64,000 bases of DNA from Caenorhabditis elegans (Eukaryota; Nematoda; Chromadorea; Rhabditida; Rhabditidae): the NCBI RefSeq assembly GCF_000002985.6, contig NC_003281.10, positions 2,170,001 through 2,234,000 on the forward strand, given 5' to 3'. How positions within the stretch are numbered: position 1 is the stretch's first letter; the number at the start of each line of letters is the position of its first letter. Below are positions 44,501-54,802 of this stretch, piece by piece. The notes under the pieces are model-generated. The model was given only the letters and a program-made list of their open reading frames with translations, had not been told where the DNA came from and ran no database searches. Both the position numbers and the translations under genes were made by a program.

Positions 44501-47095
44501 TGAGTCAAAAAATTTTAAAATTTGATTTTAAGAGAATTTTAATACAAAATTTGAATTCAGCTCGCTAAGACCTTTCAAATGACACCCATTTTGCATAAAA
44601 TCCGTCAAATTTGAAAATTTTGGTCCCCCGACACCGCTGAAGTCATAGCTACAGTACCCATCGTGGCGGGACCCAAATTTTCAAAATGCGCGGAACCTAG
44701 TCATGATGGGGGTCATTTTGAAGCTGATAACATAATAAATATCAGTTTTCCCCTGAAAATGTTTTTTTCCAACTTCTGCAAACATTTTTTTTGGGTCTTG
44801 CAACGAAAACTATTAAAAATCCGCTAAATCGAAAATTCAATAAAATTTCCGAGTTCAGCTCGTTGAGACCTCTCAAATAACACCCATATCGACTAGGATC
44901 CGTCATCTTTGAAAAAGTTCCCCGACACAGCTGAAGTCATAGCTACAGTACCCATAGTGGCGGGACCCGAATTTTCAAAATGCGCGGAACATAGGCAATA
45001 TAGGTGCCATTTAAAAGATGATAACATAAGAAATGTAAATTTTGTGATAAAAAATTTTTTTCTACAATTCTGCAAAAGTATGGTTTTTTGGGTCTTGCAA
45101 CGAAAACTATTAAAAATCCGCTAAATCGAAAATTCAACAAAATTTCCAAGTTCAGCTCGTTGAGACCTTTCAAATAACACCCATATCGACTAGAATCCGT
45201 CATCTTTGAAAAAAATTCCCCGACACAGCTGAAGTCATAGCTACAGTACCCATCGTGGCGGGACCCGAATTTTCAAAATGTGCGGGACCTAGGCAATATA
45301 GGTGCCATTTAAAAGATGATAACATAAGAAATGTAAATTTTGTGATAAAAATTTTTTTCTAAAATTCTGCAAAAGTATGGTTTTTTGGGTCTTGCAACGA
45401 AAACTATTAAAAATCCGCTAAATCGAAAATTCAACAAAATTTCCGAGTTCAGCTCGTTGAGACCTCTCAAATAACACCCATATCGACTAGGATCCGTCAT
45501 CTTTGAAAAAGTTCCCCGACACAGCTGAAGTCATAGCTACAGTACCCATAGTGGCGGGACCCGAATTTTCAAAATGCGCGGAACATAGGCAATATAGGTG
45601 CCATTTAAAAGATGATAACATAAGAAATGTAAATTTTGTGATAAAAAATTTTTTTCTACAATTCTGCAAAAGTATGGTTTTTTGGGTCTTGCAACGAAAA
45701 CTATTAAAAATCCGCTAAATCGAAAATTCAACAAAATTTCCAAGTTCAGCTCGTTGAGACCTCTCAAATAACACCCATATCGACTAGGATCCGTCATCTT
45801 TGAAAAAGTTCCCCGACACAGCTGAAGTCATAGCTACAGTACCCATAGTGGCGGGACCCGAATTTTCAAAATGCGCGGAACATAGGCAATATAGGTGCCA
45901 TTTAAAAGATGATAACATAAGAAATGTAAATTTTGTGATAAAAAATTTTTTTCTACAATTCTGCAAAAGTATGGTTTTTTGGGTCTTGCAACGAAAACTA
46001 TTAAAAATCCGCTAAATCGAAAATTCAATAAAATTTCCGAGTTCAGCTCGTTGAGACCTCTCAAATAACACCCATATCGACTAGGATCCGTCATCTTTGA
46101 AAAAGTTCCCCGACACAGCTGAAGTCATAGCTACAGTACCCATAGTGGCGGGACCCGAATTTTCAAAATGCGCGGAACATAGGCAATATAGGTGCCATTT
46201 AAAAGATGATAACATAAGAAATGTAAATTTTGTGATAAAAATTTTTTTTCTACAATTCTGCAAAAGTATGGTTTTTTGGGTCTTGCAACGAAAACTATTA
46301 AAAATCCGCTAAATCGAAAATTCAACAAAATTTCCAAGTTCAGCTCGTTGAGACCTTTCAAATAACACCCATATCGACTAGAATCCGTCATCTTTGAAAA
46401 AAATTCCCCGACACAGCTGAAGTCATAGCTACAGTACCCATCGTGGCGGGACCCGAATTTTCAAAATGTGCGGGACCTAGGCAATATAGGTGCCATTTAA
46501 AAGATGATAACATAAGAAATGTAAATTTTGTGATAAAAATTTTTTTCTAAAATTCTGCAAAAAAAATTTTTTTGGGTCTCGCAACGAAAAAAAAATTAAA
46601 ATTCCGCCAAATTGTAATTTCAAGAAATTTTACGAGTTGAGCTCGTGTAGACCTTTCAAAAGACACTTATTTTGCCTAGGATCCGTCAATTTTGAAAATT
46701 TCGGTCCTCCGACACAGCTGAAGTCATAGCTACAGTACCCATCGTGGTGGGACCCAAATTTTTAAAATGCGCGGAACCTAGGCAATATGGGGGGTCATTT
46801 TAAAGGTTTTAACGCCCTGAGTTTGAATTCAGCAGTGAAAATTTAGGAATTTTGATTTTGAAAAAAAATTCCGAAAAAAATTTCGAATTTTTTTTGAAAT
46901 TAAAAAAAAAACGATTTTAATCGTAAATTTTCTGTATTTTGCAGGTACAACAACAACATGACCACCACTGATCCATACCACATTTGTGCAGAAGCCGATG
47001 GCCTATACTGTAGTAATAGGCAACTGGATACCGATATTCCCGATCATTTGACATATTTCGGCGTATTTTTCCCAGATTGGCATTTTACATGTTAA
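41541..47095 (+). CDS. Secreted class 3 (fungal-type) lipase
   Basis: Alpha/beta-hydrolase triacylglycerol lipase of the nematode class 3 family. Exons 41541-41632, 42258-42312, 42554-42675, 43307-43486, 44110-44499 and 46945-47095 join in phase, 329 aa. Signal peptide: MKFLVYSLLLFHFSSFVESS. A short cysteine-rich stretch follows (CTDC, HWC, CGFSPC). The oxyanion strand is VMSFRGTDS. The nucleophile elbow is GHSLGGA with S200; D258 in HHKDIVPHIP and H314 in PDHLTYFG complete the triad. Cysteines near the end (C294, C302, C329) suggest disulphides as in secreted enzymes. The last intron carries the 297-bp array. The 3' end is convergent with the next gene: AATAAA at 47187 is within 20 bp of that gene's stop. 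Confidence 0.93.
42780..44030. repeat. Dispersed ~150-bp foldback cores in lipase introns
   Basis: Cores of the 300-bp family at about 42790-42945 and 43095-43245 (same orientation as in the cystatin gene) and, across the exon at 43307-43486, at about 43575-43725 and 43905-44030 in reverse orientation (TTTTGAAAATTTGGGTCCCGC...TGTGTCGGGGTACC). Opposite-facing cores on either side of an exon could pair and favour its skipping or circularisation. Confidence 0.8.
44570..46640. repeat. Tandem 297-bp array in last lipase intron
   Basis: About six to seven head-to-tail units; equivalent points lie at 44893, 45190, 45487, 45784, 46081 and 46378. The copies at 45487, 45784 and 46081 are nearly identical and those at 45190 and 46378 form a second subtype, so the array has a higher-order pattern. 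Each unit has GACCTCTCAAATAACACCC, then TACAGTACCCATAGTGGCGGG, then ATTTAAAAGATGATAAC. Short frames repeating on both strands are array shadows. Confidence 0.92.
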
Positions 47096-47186
47096 TTTAT
47101 TGATTTTTAAATGTAAATTTATTCAATTTATTGTTGCAGAATTTTTGTTTCGAAAAACACAAGAAATTCCATTACAGATGTTTGAA

Positions 47187-47197
47187 AATAAAATAAA
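47187..47197 (+). terminator. Overlapping polyadenylation signals of lipase gene
   Basis: Two overlapping AATAAA hexamers (47187-47192 and 47192-47197) about 92 bp after the lipase stop, and only 7 bp from the stop codon of the converging gene. Confidence 0.7.
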
Positions 47198-47459
47198 AAG
47201 GAATTAGCATTTTCTAATTTCAACCATCAAATGTGAAGCATTATTATAACGACGAAGTTTGAAATTAGCTCCACTGCTTGTAAACTCAATATCCATTTCA
47301 TCACCAATAGTAAAATCTGGTTGAAACAATCTTGCAAATTCGATCAGATTTCCAGGGTCAAACCAAATAATGCAACGCCGGAAACTACTTCTTTTCAAGA
47401 GGTCCTGAAAGTTGCAACTTACTACATATATCTGTGGTGTATGATATATATGATGTGCC

Positions 47460-47489
47460 TATATATTTATGACTCCATATATATATATA

Positions 47490-47527
<38 letters not shown>

Positions 47528-47570
47528 CTATATATATATATATTTATATAAATATATATATACAGATAAT
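47460..47570. repeat. TA-rich microsatellite
   Basis: About 100 bp of (TA)n with scattered ATTT interruptions in the second intron of the frameshifted F-box gene. Confidence 0.9.
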
Positions 47571-48318
47571 TTTTTCCACGGGAATTGACGGGAATTCAAA
47601 TTTTCTGATAATGAGAAAAAAAACTATCACAGTTGCAACTTACATCTCGAATTTTAATTGCGTCTTCTTGTGGAAATTGAACAATCGTTGTACAGAACTC
47701 TTCGAAATGAAAGAAATGATCAATTGCTGTCAGGTAACAATTTGTAACACCATAATACGTGGATCGGAAGCTTTTTGCACATTTCCACTGATCCAGCAAA
47801 GTGATCCTTTCAAAATCAAGAACCTTGCCAATGAGCAAACAATTAATATCGTCCAGCACGTCCGCTTCAAAACACGGCAATATTGAAAGAATTTCGTTGA
47901 ATGTTAGGTATAGAAGATTTATTTTCTTCACGTGAACGCTTCCTCCGTTCTCCAAAACATTCACAAGAGATTTGAGAACCTCGTTTTTATTTCTTGTAAA
48001 GTTTTGCAGAACAAATGAAGATGCATGGTTCATTGCTATTTTCAGGTCCTTGAATGCCAACTCCATGAAATCTTTTTCTTGGATAATAGTCTTCCGTCCT
48101 TTGTAGATCACAGCTGAATCAGTGTATTCCAGTTCAATCTTATCAAACCGTATTGAAAGGGTTTCGCTCATAACGTCCAGCTTGATGGTGTCAAAACGGA
48201 TTCCAAGCTTGTCAAGGGCGGCTCTCAAGCTTCGACAGACTTTACGGCAGGTTAGTCTGGAATTTAAATAGTTTTTGATTTAACACTGCAAGTAAAGTTT
48301 TAAGTCTAAGCCTACCAT

Positions 48319-49285
48319 TTTAGCTCCGCCTATTTTTCAGCCAATTAACGTTTAGCTCCGCCTATTTCTCAGCCAATCAACGTTTAACTCCGCCTATTTT
48401 TCAGCGAATCAACGTTTAGCTCCGCCTATTCCTCAGCCAATCGACGTCTCAGCCAATCAACGTTTTGCTCCGCCTATTTTTCAGCGAATCAACGTTTAGC
48501 TCCGCCTATTCCTCAGCCAATCGACGTCTCAGCCAATCAGCAATTAGCTCTGCCTATTTCTCAGCCAATTAACGTTTATCTCCGCCTATTTCTCAGCCAA
48601 TCAACGTTTAAATCCGCCTATATCTCAGCCAATCAACGTTTAACTCCGCCTATTTTTCAGCGAATCAACGTTTAGCTCCGCCTATTCCTCAGCCAATCGA
48701 CGTTTAGCTCCGCCTATTTCTCAGCCAATCAGCAATTAGCTCTGCCTATTTCTCAGCCAATTAACGTTTATCTCCGCCTATTTCTCAGCCAATCAACGTT
48801 TAAATCCGCCTATATCTCAGCCAATCAACGTTTAACTCCGCCTATTTTTCAGCGAATCAACGTTTAGCTCCGCCTATTCCTCAGCCAATCGACGTTTAGC
48901 TCCGCCTATTTCTCAGCCAATCAGCAATTAGCTCTGCCTATTTCTCAGCCAATTAACGTTTATCTCCGCCTATTTCTCAGCCAATCAACGTTTAGATCCG
49001 CCTATATCTCAGCCAATCAACGTTTAGCTCCGCCTATTTCTCAGCCAATCAACGTTTAGCTCCGCCTATTTCTCAGCCAATCAACGTTTATCTCCGCCTA
49101 TTTCTCAGCCAATCAACGTTTAGATCCGCCTATATCTCAGCCAATCAACGTTTAGCTCCGCCTATTTCTCAGCCAATCAACGTTTAGCTCCGCCTATTTC
49201 TCAGCCAATCAACGTTTAGCTCCGCCCACTTTTCAACCAATCAGCATTTAGCTGCACCCAATTCTTAACCATTCAGCGGAGGAAA
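48319..49285. repeat. ~32-bp CCAAT-containing minisatellite, ~30 copies
   Basis: Tandem units of about 32 bp, consensus CAACGTTTAGCTCCGCC followed by TATTTCTCAGCCAAT, filling intron 1 of the minus-strand F-box gene. Variants (AATCCGCC, CAGCAATTAGCTCTGCC, CAGCGAATC, CCTCAGCCAATCGACG) recur in a fixed order with a period near 192 bp (six units) between about 48490 and 49010, indicating higher-order amplification. Every unit keeps a CCAAT box core and most keep TCCGCC. Units are not separated by unique spacers, so it is not CRISPR-like. Confidence 0.93.
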
Positions 49286-49494
49286 GCAGCCCCTTCTGAT
49301 TGGCCAGAAGTTGCTCAACATCATAGTTTTTTTCGTAGTTTTTAAGAGTTTCGAGATTATTCTGTATATTTTGAAATTTGAAAATGAAAAATTCGCATTG
49401 CTGTTAAAATGCAAAAAAACTTACCGTTCAATGGGCTCCAGCTTTTCAAAACATGATTGGCAATTTCCAACGGCAATTCTAGTAAAGTAGGCAT

Positions 49495-49760
49495 TTTCGA
49501 AAGTTTCTTTTTTCAAGTAAAAACCTGAAGTTTTCAGTGTAAAATTTGAAGAAATTGGGAAGTTTCGAGTAAAATGAAATTATACCAATGTGTGACTGTT
49601 ATCAGTTTAAATATTTTTTCGGGAAAAACGGATGGAGTCATACTTTTTTTACGGAGGAAATGTTTAAATACCATGCGTCATTGGAGTTTGTATAATAGAG
49701 AGAGTGAATAGACGTTTTTGGTTCATTTTTACGTTTGAATTTACATATAACTCCAGTAAA
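49495..49760. promoter_or_regulatory. Divergent promoter region between two F-box genes
   Basis: 266 bp between the start codons of the minus-strand (49494) and plus-strand (49761) F-box genes, the only space for both promoters. No canonical TATA box is evident; a GTATAATAG stretch lies at 49690. Confidence 0.5.
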
Positions 49761-52365
49761 ATGTCCAAGTTATCGCCAACTTTGCTCACTATCAGTATGC
49801 CTTTGGAAATTTCTGATGAAATTTTGTCAAAATTGCCTGCAATGGATCTGTAAGTTGAAGTTATAATTTCACAAATTTTTCCAAATGAAAGTCAAACTTT
49901 ATGCTAAAAAATTTGAATTTCCCGCCAAAATGTTCAAAAAACATTTAATTTGAATTTCGCGCCACAAATTTTTAAAAATGTTGATATTAACGGTGCGTCA
50001 AAATTTATTTGTTCAATAACAAAATTAAATTTTATGCCAAAATTGTTTGGAATATTAAAATGTTTTAAAAATTTTAAATTTATTTTTGTACCCAAATTTT
50101 TTAAATATTGATTTTGGCGCCAAAATTTTTATTCTTTAAAAAATTGAATTTCGTGCCAAAAATGTTTGAAAAATTAAAATTTGAATATATATTTTTTTAA
50201 GATTAAAAACGTTTTTTTTTTTGAGAAATTTAAATTTGAATTTGGCGCCAAAATGTTTAAAAAATTAAAATTTGAATTTTCCGCCAAATAATTTTAAAAA
50301 ATTGAATTTGAATTCAAATTCAAAATTTTGGAAAATTTTAAAATTGAATTTGGTTCCTAATTTTTTTATGATAAAAATTTGAAATGTGCTCCAAAATATT
50401 TTAAAAAGTTCAATTTGAATTTTCTGCCAAATATTGTTGGGAAATTAAAATTTGAATTCCGTGCCAAAAATTTAAGTTTTTTTCATGATTATATCTGATC
50501 TTTTCGGTACCAAATAAGTGTTTCCAGCTCAAAGGAGTCTTAAAATCTTTTTAGTAAAAATGCAATGTTCCAGACTATCCTGCCGTAAAGTGTGCAAAAG
50601 TCTGAGAAGCGCCGTTGACCAATCAGGAAACCATCTCAACAGAATCTCATTTGACATTTGTAATGATTTCGTTGCGATGGACTTAAACGGAAGTCAAATC
50701 AAATATACCGATGTTTCTGGTACTGCATACGTGACTTACAAAGGACGAGAAACAAAAATCGAAGAAGACAATTTCATGCGAGCAGCGTTCAACGACTTGG
50801 CGAGCGTATTGAAAAACGTGAAGAAGTTCGTTTTTCAGAACTATTCGAAAGTAAAACAACAAGCCATCACATCGTCGATAAATGATATGTTGGAAAATAA
50901 ATGTATAGCCGTAGAGTCAGTAGTACTATACAACTTCCCACATGATGATATTTTGAACATCATTTCGAGTTGTCAAGCTGAAGTGCTCAAAGATATTGTA
51001 TTATGGCACCGCGACGGAGTCGAGTTATCTGAAAGAATCACTTGTCTGGACCAATGGAAAAAAGCACGAACTTTGCATTGTCGGTTTTTGTTTTGTGATC
51101 TAGTACCAATTGAGCACTTTTTTCACTTTGAAGAGTTCAGTATTCAAATTGACAATCTCTCAATGCCAAATGCGATTAAAATTCGAGATGTGAGTTTTTC
51201 TGATTTTCACATGTATGTGGTATATAGTAGTAGTAGTAGTAGTAGTAATCAAGGGTGTCGGTTTTTCGTTTTTCGGTTTTTTGAAAATCGAAAAATCGAA
51301 AAATTTCGTTTTTCGTTTTTTCGATTTTTCGATTTTTTTTTTTTTTTTCAGAAATTAGCTTCATATTTTAGCCATTATTCTTCTTTTTAGAAGAAATGTG
51401 TATGTTTTATTATAAATTCAAGCAAAATTAGATTTAAAAAATCATATTTTAAGGATAATTTTCCGAAAATCTTTTTCGATTTTTCGATTTTCCAGAGAAT
51501 CGAAAAATCGAAAAATTTTCGATTTTTCGGTTTCTGAAAATCGAAAAATCGAAAATTTTCGTTTTTCGATTTTCAATTTTTCGATTTTTCGATTTTTCGA
51601 TTTTCACTGAAAAAAATTAAAAAATCGAAAAAATCGAAAAATCTAAAAATCGAAAAATGACACCCTTGGTAGTAATAGTGTGTAGTAGTATATAATTTGT
51701 ATGTAGTATGTATGTATGTAGCATGTATTTATGTAGTATGTAGCATGTATATATGTAGTATGTAGTATGTAGTATGTATGTATCTAGTATGTAGTATTAG
51801 TAGCAGTAGTAGTAGTAGTATATAGTATGTATGTAACATGTATGTATGCAACATGTATGTATGTAGTATGTATGTATATAGTATGTATGTATGAAGTAGT
51901 GGTGTGTATGTATGCATGAATAACCTAATGAAATTTCTCGAAACCTTCTGAAAAAAGTTGCGGTGGTTTAAAAAATTACCGAAATTTGAAATTTGACCGA
52001 CTTGTCAAGCACTAACTTTTATGAAATTACCATATAGCTATCTTAAGTTTTAACTTGATTTAGATACATTTAAAGTCGACGGATCACCAGATTTCGTAAA
52101 TTTAAGTAAACCGAAATCAAGTCAAGACATCTTACTTGTATACCCAAATTTTTTTCAGGACCTCATGAACAAAACTACATTCAAGACCTGCACTATTTCA
52201 ACTCACCATAATGTGCAATCAATTGAACTTGCAAGAATATTTCAACCGGACTATATGGGCGACATTGACTATAACATCAAATATTCTAATAACACTGGCA
52301 CCTTCGAAATTTCTTTCAAATCATCACTTACTATTAGAGCACGGTTTGTTATTAAAAAATGCTGA
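49761..52365 (+). CDS. F-box/FTH domain protein (copy B)
   Basis: Intact member of the nematode F-box A-type family. Exons 49761-49849 (MSKLSPTLLTISMPLEISDE plus ILSKLPAMDL, the F-box start), 50574-51189 (LLSCRKVCKSLRSAVDQSG, rest of the F-box, then the FTH/DUF38 region with RETKIEEDNFMRAAFNDL and LDQWKKARTLHC) and 52159-52365 (DLMNKTTFKTC... to KKC-stop) keep phase and give 303 aa. The acceptor at 50573 was chosen over TTTCCAG at 50527 because only it joins MDL to LSCRKVCK in frame. It should recruit targets, through FTH, to an SCF ubiquitin ligase. AATAAA at 52435. Convergent with the receptor gene 117 bp away. Intron 2 contains a hAT-like insertion. Confidence 0.9.
49850..50573 (+). other. 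Intron 1 of F-box copy B with TTTGGCGCCAAA repeats
   Basis: 724 bp of degenerate ~50-60-bp direct repeats (AAAATTTGAATTT...GCCAAAATGTTTAAAAA), two of which contain the palindrome TTTGGCGCCAAA (50113-50124, 50241-50252). A related repeat occupies intron 1 of the paralogue at 54803. Confidence 0.75.
51222..51249. repeat. GTA microsatellite at hAT-like insertion site
   Basis: AGTAGTAGTAGTAGTAGTAAT directly left of the 419-bp element. The flank resumes as GTAGTAATAGTG on the right, showing the element inserted into this tract. Confidence 0.9.
51250..51668. mobile_element. hAT-like non-autonomous element with 8-bp target duplication
   Basis: 419-bp element with terminal inverted repeats CAAGGGTGTC and GACACCCTTG, flanked on both sides by GTAGTAAT (51242-51249 and 51669-51676), the 8-bp duplication typical of the hAT superfamily. 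The interior is a set of self-complementary TTTTCGATTTTTCG and CGAAAAATCGAAAAATCG tracts around a short unique core, and no transposase frame exists. It sits in intron 2 of F-box copy B. Because the flanks lie in a GTA-rich tract, part of the duplication could be chance, but the final AAT on both sides argues against that. Confidence 0.85.
51677..51925. repeat. GTATGTATGTAG microsatellite
   Basis: About 250 bp of TATGTAGTATGTATGTAGCATG-type tetra- and pentanucleotide repeats, the right part of the tract split by the hAT-like element. Confidence 0.9.
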
Positions 52366-52434
52366 CAACAAAGGGATCTTGTTTCTATATTTTCCAAACG
52401 ACCAAAATTATTCATATGTGCATTAAAAAAGTTT

Positions 52435-52440
52435 AATAAA
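52435..52440 (+). terminator. Polyadenylation signal of F-box copy B
   Basis: AATAAA 69 bp after the stop, 42 bp before the end of the converging receptor coding region. Confidence 0.7.
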
Positions 52441-52482
52441 AAACATGCTTCATTTTTGAAAAAAAAGCCCATTAATAATTTT

Positions 52483-54000
52483 TCAAGCAACACTGTTCAC
52501 TGCTGAAACTCTTGTAGCCCAACTACCATCAGCAGACGGCTTCCGCACGAAGAAAGCCCGAACAGCGTTCCTGTACGGTGTAATGAAGTAAATTTGAAAA
52601 ATTGGATCCAAGAAGCAAGGAAGTGCTCCTAGACAGGTTATTGTGTACTGAGAGATCAGGAATTGATGGCCTAAAGGTGATATATACAAATTATATTGGT
52701 TTGATAAGCTTCCCTTACCAGTGACTTGAATCAGAATAAATAAAAACACTACGGGGATATAACTAAGCATCGGCAGAAAGATTTGAAAGTTCAGGCCCTG
52801 GAAACCAAATTAAGCTATATAACAAAAGCTTACGCCTACAATAATCATTTTCCGAAACATAACACGTGTAGCGTCCGATGTGTTTGGGGATACATGAGGT
52901 TTAAGAAGCTTCATCGCCTGATGCTTCCAGTAGCTGCCGATCATTGGAAAATACAACGTGACAAGGAACATAGCCACTGTAGAATTATCGAGATAAACTT
53001 TTTGAGCTTGGCTGAACCCTCCAAAATTCAGATACGGAGTGTAGTCATACTCAGGGTAATGGGCTAGCGTTTCATTGTAGACTGCCAGATGGTCGGAGGG
53101 AGGAATCAAGGTAGAAGTCTGTAATAATATGGATTGGCTAGCTTTGTACGACGTCTAGCTACCAGATAGGCTATTATGAACAGGTAATGCCAAGAAAAAA
53201 TCAAGGTGTTACGGCCAATTTCCTGGGCGTTGATCAACTTCAGACATACGGTGCGATAGTAGAGAGTGTGCAAGTTGATCAAGTTCACTGTTAGTACAGA
53301 AGTCTGGAAATTTGGAGGACAAGAGGGCCTACAGGGCTTGAAAGAGGATATCTCACCGCATATGCTTTATAGCACGTCGCACAAAACGTTGGCCCGAGAA
53401 ACTTACAAAACCCATCACACAGCAACCCCATGGAATTCTCATTATCAATATTTCTTTAAAAAATTTAACTTAAAGGTGGAGTAGCGCCAGTGGGGAAATT
53501 GTGAAAAACCACTTATTTGATCCCAAAATGACCAAATATCATGATAAAACTTTTCAAAAAATTTTTGAAATTTTTTTATTTACTGTCAAAAAGTGGCAAT
53601 TACTCAGTTTTTGCCACTCATAATTTTGGAAGTCGAGAAAATTTTGGCAATTTGCAATTTGACCGGAAATTATGAAAAATCTAAAATTTTTTGGAGTGTT
53701 TTATGATGATATTCGGTTGTTTTGGATCATTATAAGTGCATTTAGACAAAATCCCCACTGGCACTACTCCACCTTTAAAACCGCACAATCTCAGATTCTC
53801 GCAAACCTCGTTTGTGTTCCAAACGCCAATGTTAAAGAAACAAATGTAGCCGTACATGAAGCGTAGAGAAAATATCTCATGGCTTTTAAGACGTTGGTGG
53901 TAAAGTTGTAGATCAAAATGTACATGGTTGAAAACAGGCATAAGCTGAGTAGGTAGAACGGTGGCCAGTAGAAGCGGAACAAGTATTGGAGAATGTCCAT
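52483..54000 (-). CDS. Serpentine chemoreceptor, probably class D (srd-like)
   Basis: Seven-pass nematode chemoreceptor. Minus-strand exons 54000-53807, 53453-53357, 53303-53163, 53118-52834, 52797-52719 and 52670-52483 join in phase to 327 aa, the usual size for the family. Features: hydrophobic YWPPFYLLSLCLFSTMYIL near the N-terminus, GFCKFLGPTFC after the second helix, TSTLIPPSDHLAVYNETL in the extracellular loop, FQIFLPMLSYIPVVFLFIL, and the C-terminal GALPCFLDPIFQIYF-ITPYR motif of the str/srd group. It would sit in sensory cilia as a G-protein-coupled receptor. Exon 2 uses a weak TTTTTTAAAG acceptor, and intron 1 holds a palindromic element. The 44-bp intron 53162-53119 is near the lower limit. 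Class assignment is from pattern resemblance only. Confidence 0.85.
53470..53778. mobile_element. TTTAAAGGTGGAG palindromic element in receptor intron 1
   Basis: Ends TTAAAGGTGGAGTAGCGCC and GCACTACTCCACCTTTAA are inverted. Subterminal AGTGGGG and CCCCACT also pair. It lies entirely inside the first receptor intron and makes up most of it. No coding capacity. Confidence 0.85.
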
Positions 54001-54802
54001 TTCCAAAAAGTTGGGTTATGAGAATTTGAGCTGGAGATGATTTTTAAAGAGAAGCGAACCGAAAAACCGCATGCATCAGCAACCACGAACTCAAGTTTTT
54101 GCTAATGAAAACGATTCTTGATTTTTCGGGCGTTTGATCTTCGAAGTCATGTGTTGATTACAAACTTTTAAAGAAAAAATGGGTTATGGATTTAAATCAG
54201 CTACAGGAATTTTAAACATATTATATTTTCTGAAATTTAAAGATGGAGTAGCGCCACTGGGAAAATTATTAAAAACCACTCCTTTGGTCCTAAAATGACC
54301 AAATATCAAAAGCTCGTATTTTTCAAAATTTTGGCAATTTGCCAAAAACTTTGACCGGAAACTATGAAAAATCTAAAATTTTTTGGAGTGTTTTATTATG
54401 ATATTCGGTTGTTTTGGATCACTATAAGTGCATTTAGACAAAATCCCCATTGGCGCTACTCCACCTTTAAAGGAAAAGTTTTTGATATTTTTTCAGCAAA
54501 ATTATTGGTTTTTTCTTTGAGATGTAACAGTTTCCAAGTGAAAAAACACCAAGTTTACTTCAATTTTTCAAGTTCCCAGCCAAAAATCATAGATTTTAAA
54601 TAGGTTTTTGATATGGAAAACATACCAATTTACTGATTTCCTGTTCTTATCACTCACATTCCTTATCAATCAATTCTAAGATTGTCCGCCGTGATTTCGA
54701 ACCGTAAGTCAATATCTTCTTTTTTATTTCAATTACCCATTTTGTTGTACATTTCCCGTCTTAACTTTTATACCCCCAGTATTAAATACTTTATTTTCCA
54801 AT
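54001..54802. other. Intergenic region between receptor and F-box copy C
   Basis: 802 bp between divergent start codons. It contains a second palindromic element (54236-54471) and otherwise AT-rich DNA. A short open frame at 54682-54975 only reads through the promoter into the F-box exon in another frame. Confidence 0.65.
54236..54471. mobile_element. TTTAAAG palindromic element, short copy
   Basis: Ends TTTAAAGATGGAGTAGCGCC and GGCGCTACTCCACCTTTAAA. Shares ACCACTCC and GACCAAATATCA inner blocks with the copies at 53470, 56271 and 59263, but about 70-200 bp of interior is deleted. Confidence 0.85.

Larger units (their letters stand above)
47204..49494 (-). pseudogene. F-box/FTH protein gene with frameshift in F-box exon
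   Basis: Member of the nematode F-box plus FTH (DUF38) family, substrate adaptors of SCF ubiquitin ligases. Exons on the minus strand: 49494-49425 (MPTLLELPLEIANHVLK), 48256-47644 (starts RLTCRKVCRSLRAALDKLG, FTH core with LDQWKCAKSF, ends IKIRD) and 47404-47204 (DLLKRSSFRRC... to stop). Exons 2 and 3 are open and intact. Exon 1 is 70 nt where phase requires 71: relative to paralogues one base is missing near 49445, after GTTTTG, so translation from the ATG leaves frame and stops early in exon 2 (TAA). Without another start or splice choice this allele cannot make the full protein. Acceptors and donors otherwise match the intact paralogues exactly. Confidence 0.82.

Noticed and set aside
44893..46391. 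Identical 60-, 71- and 86-codon frames repeated on both strands
   Set aside because: Repetition follows the 297-bp array exactly and the frames lack independent coding signals.
48319..49285. Could be a CRISPR-like or repeat-spacer array
   Set aside because: Units are contiguous with no unique spacers; it is a eukaryotic minisatellite.
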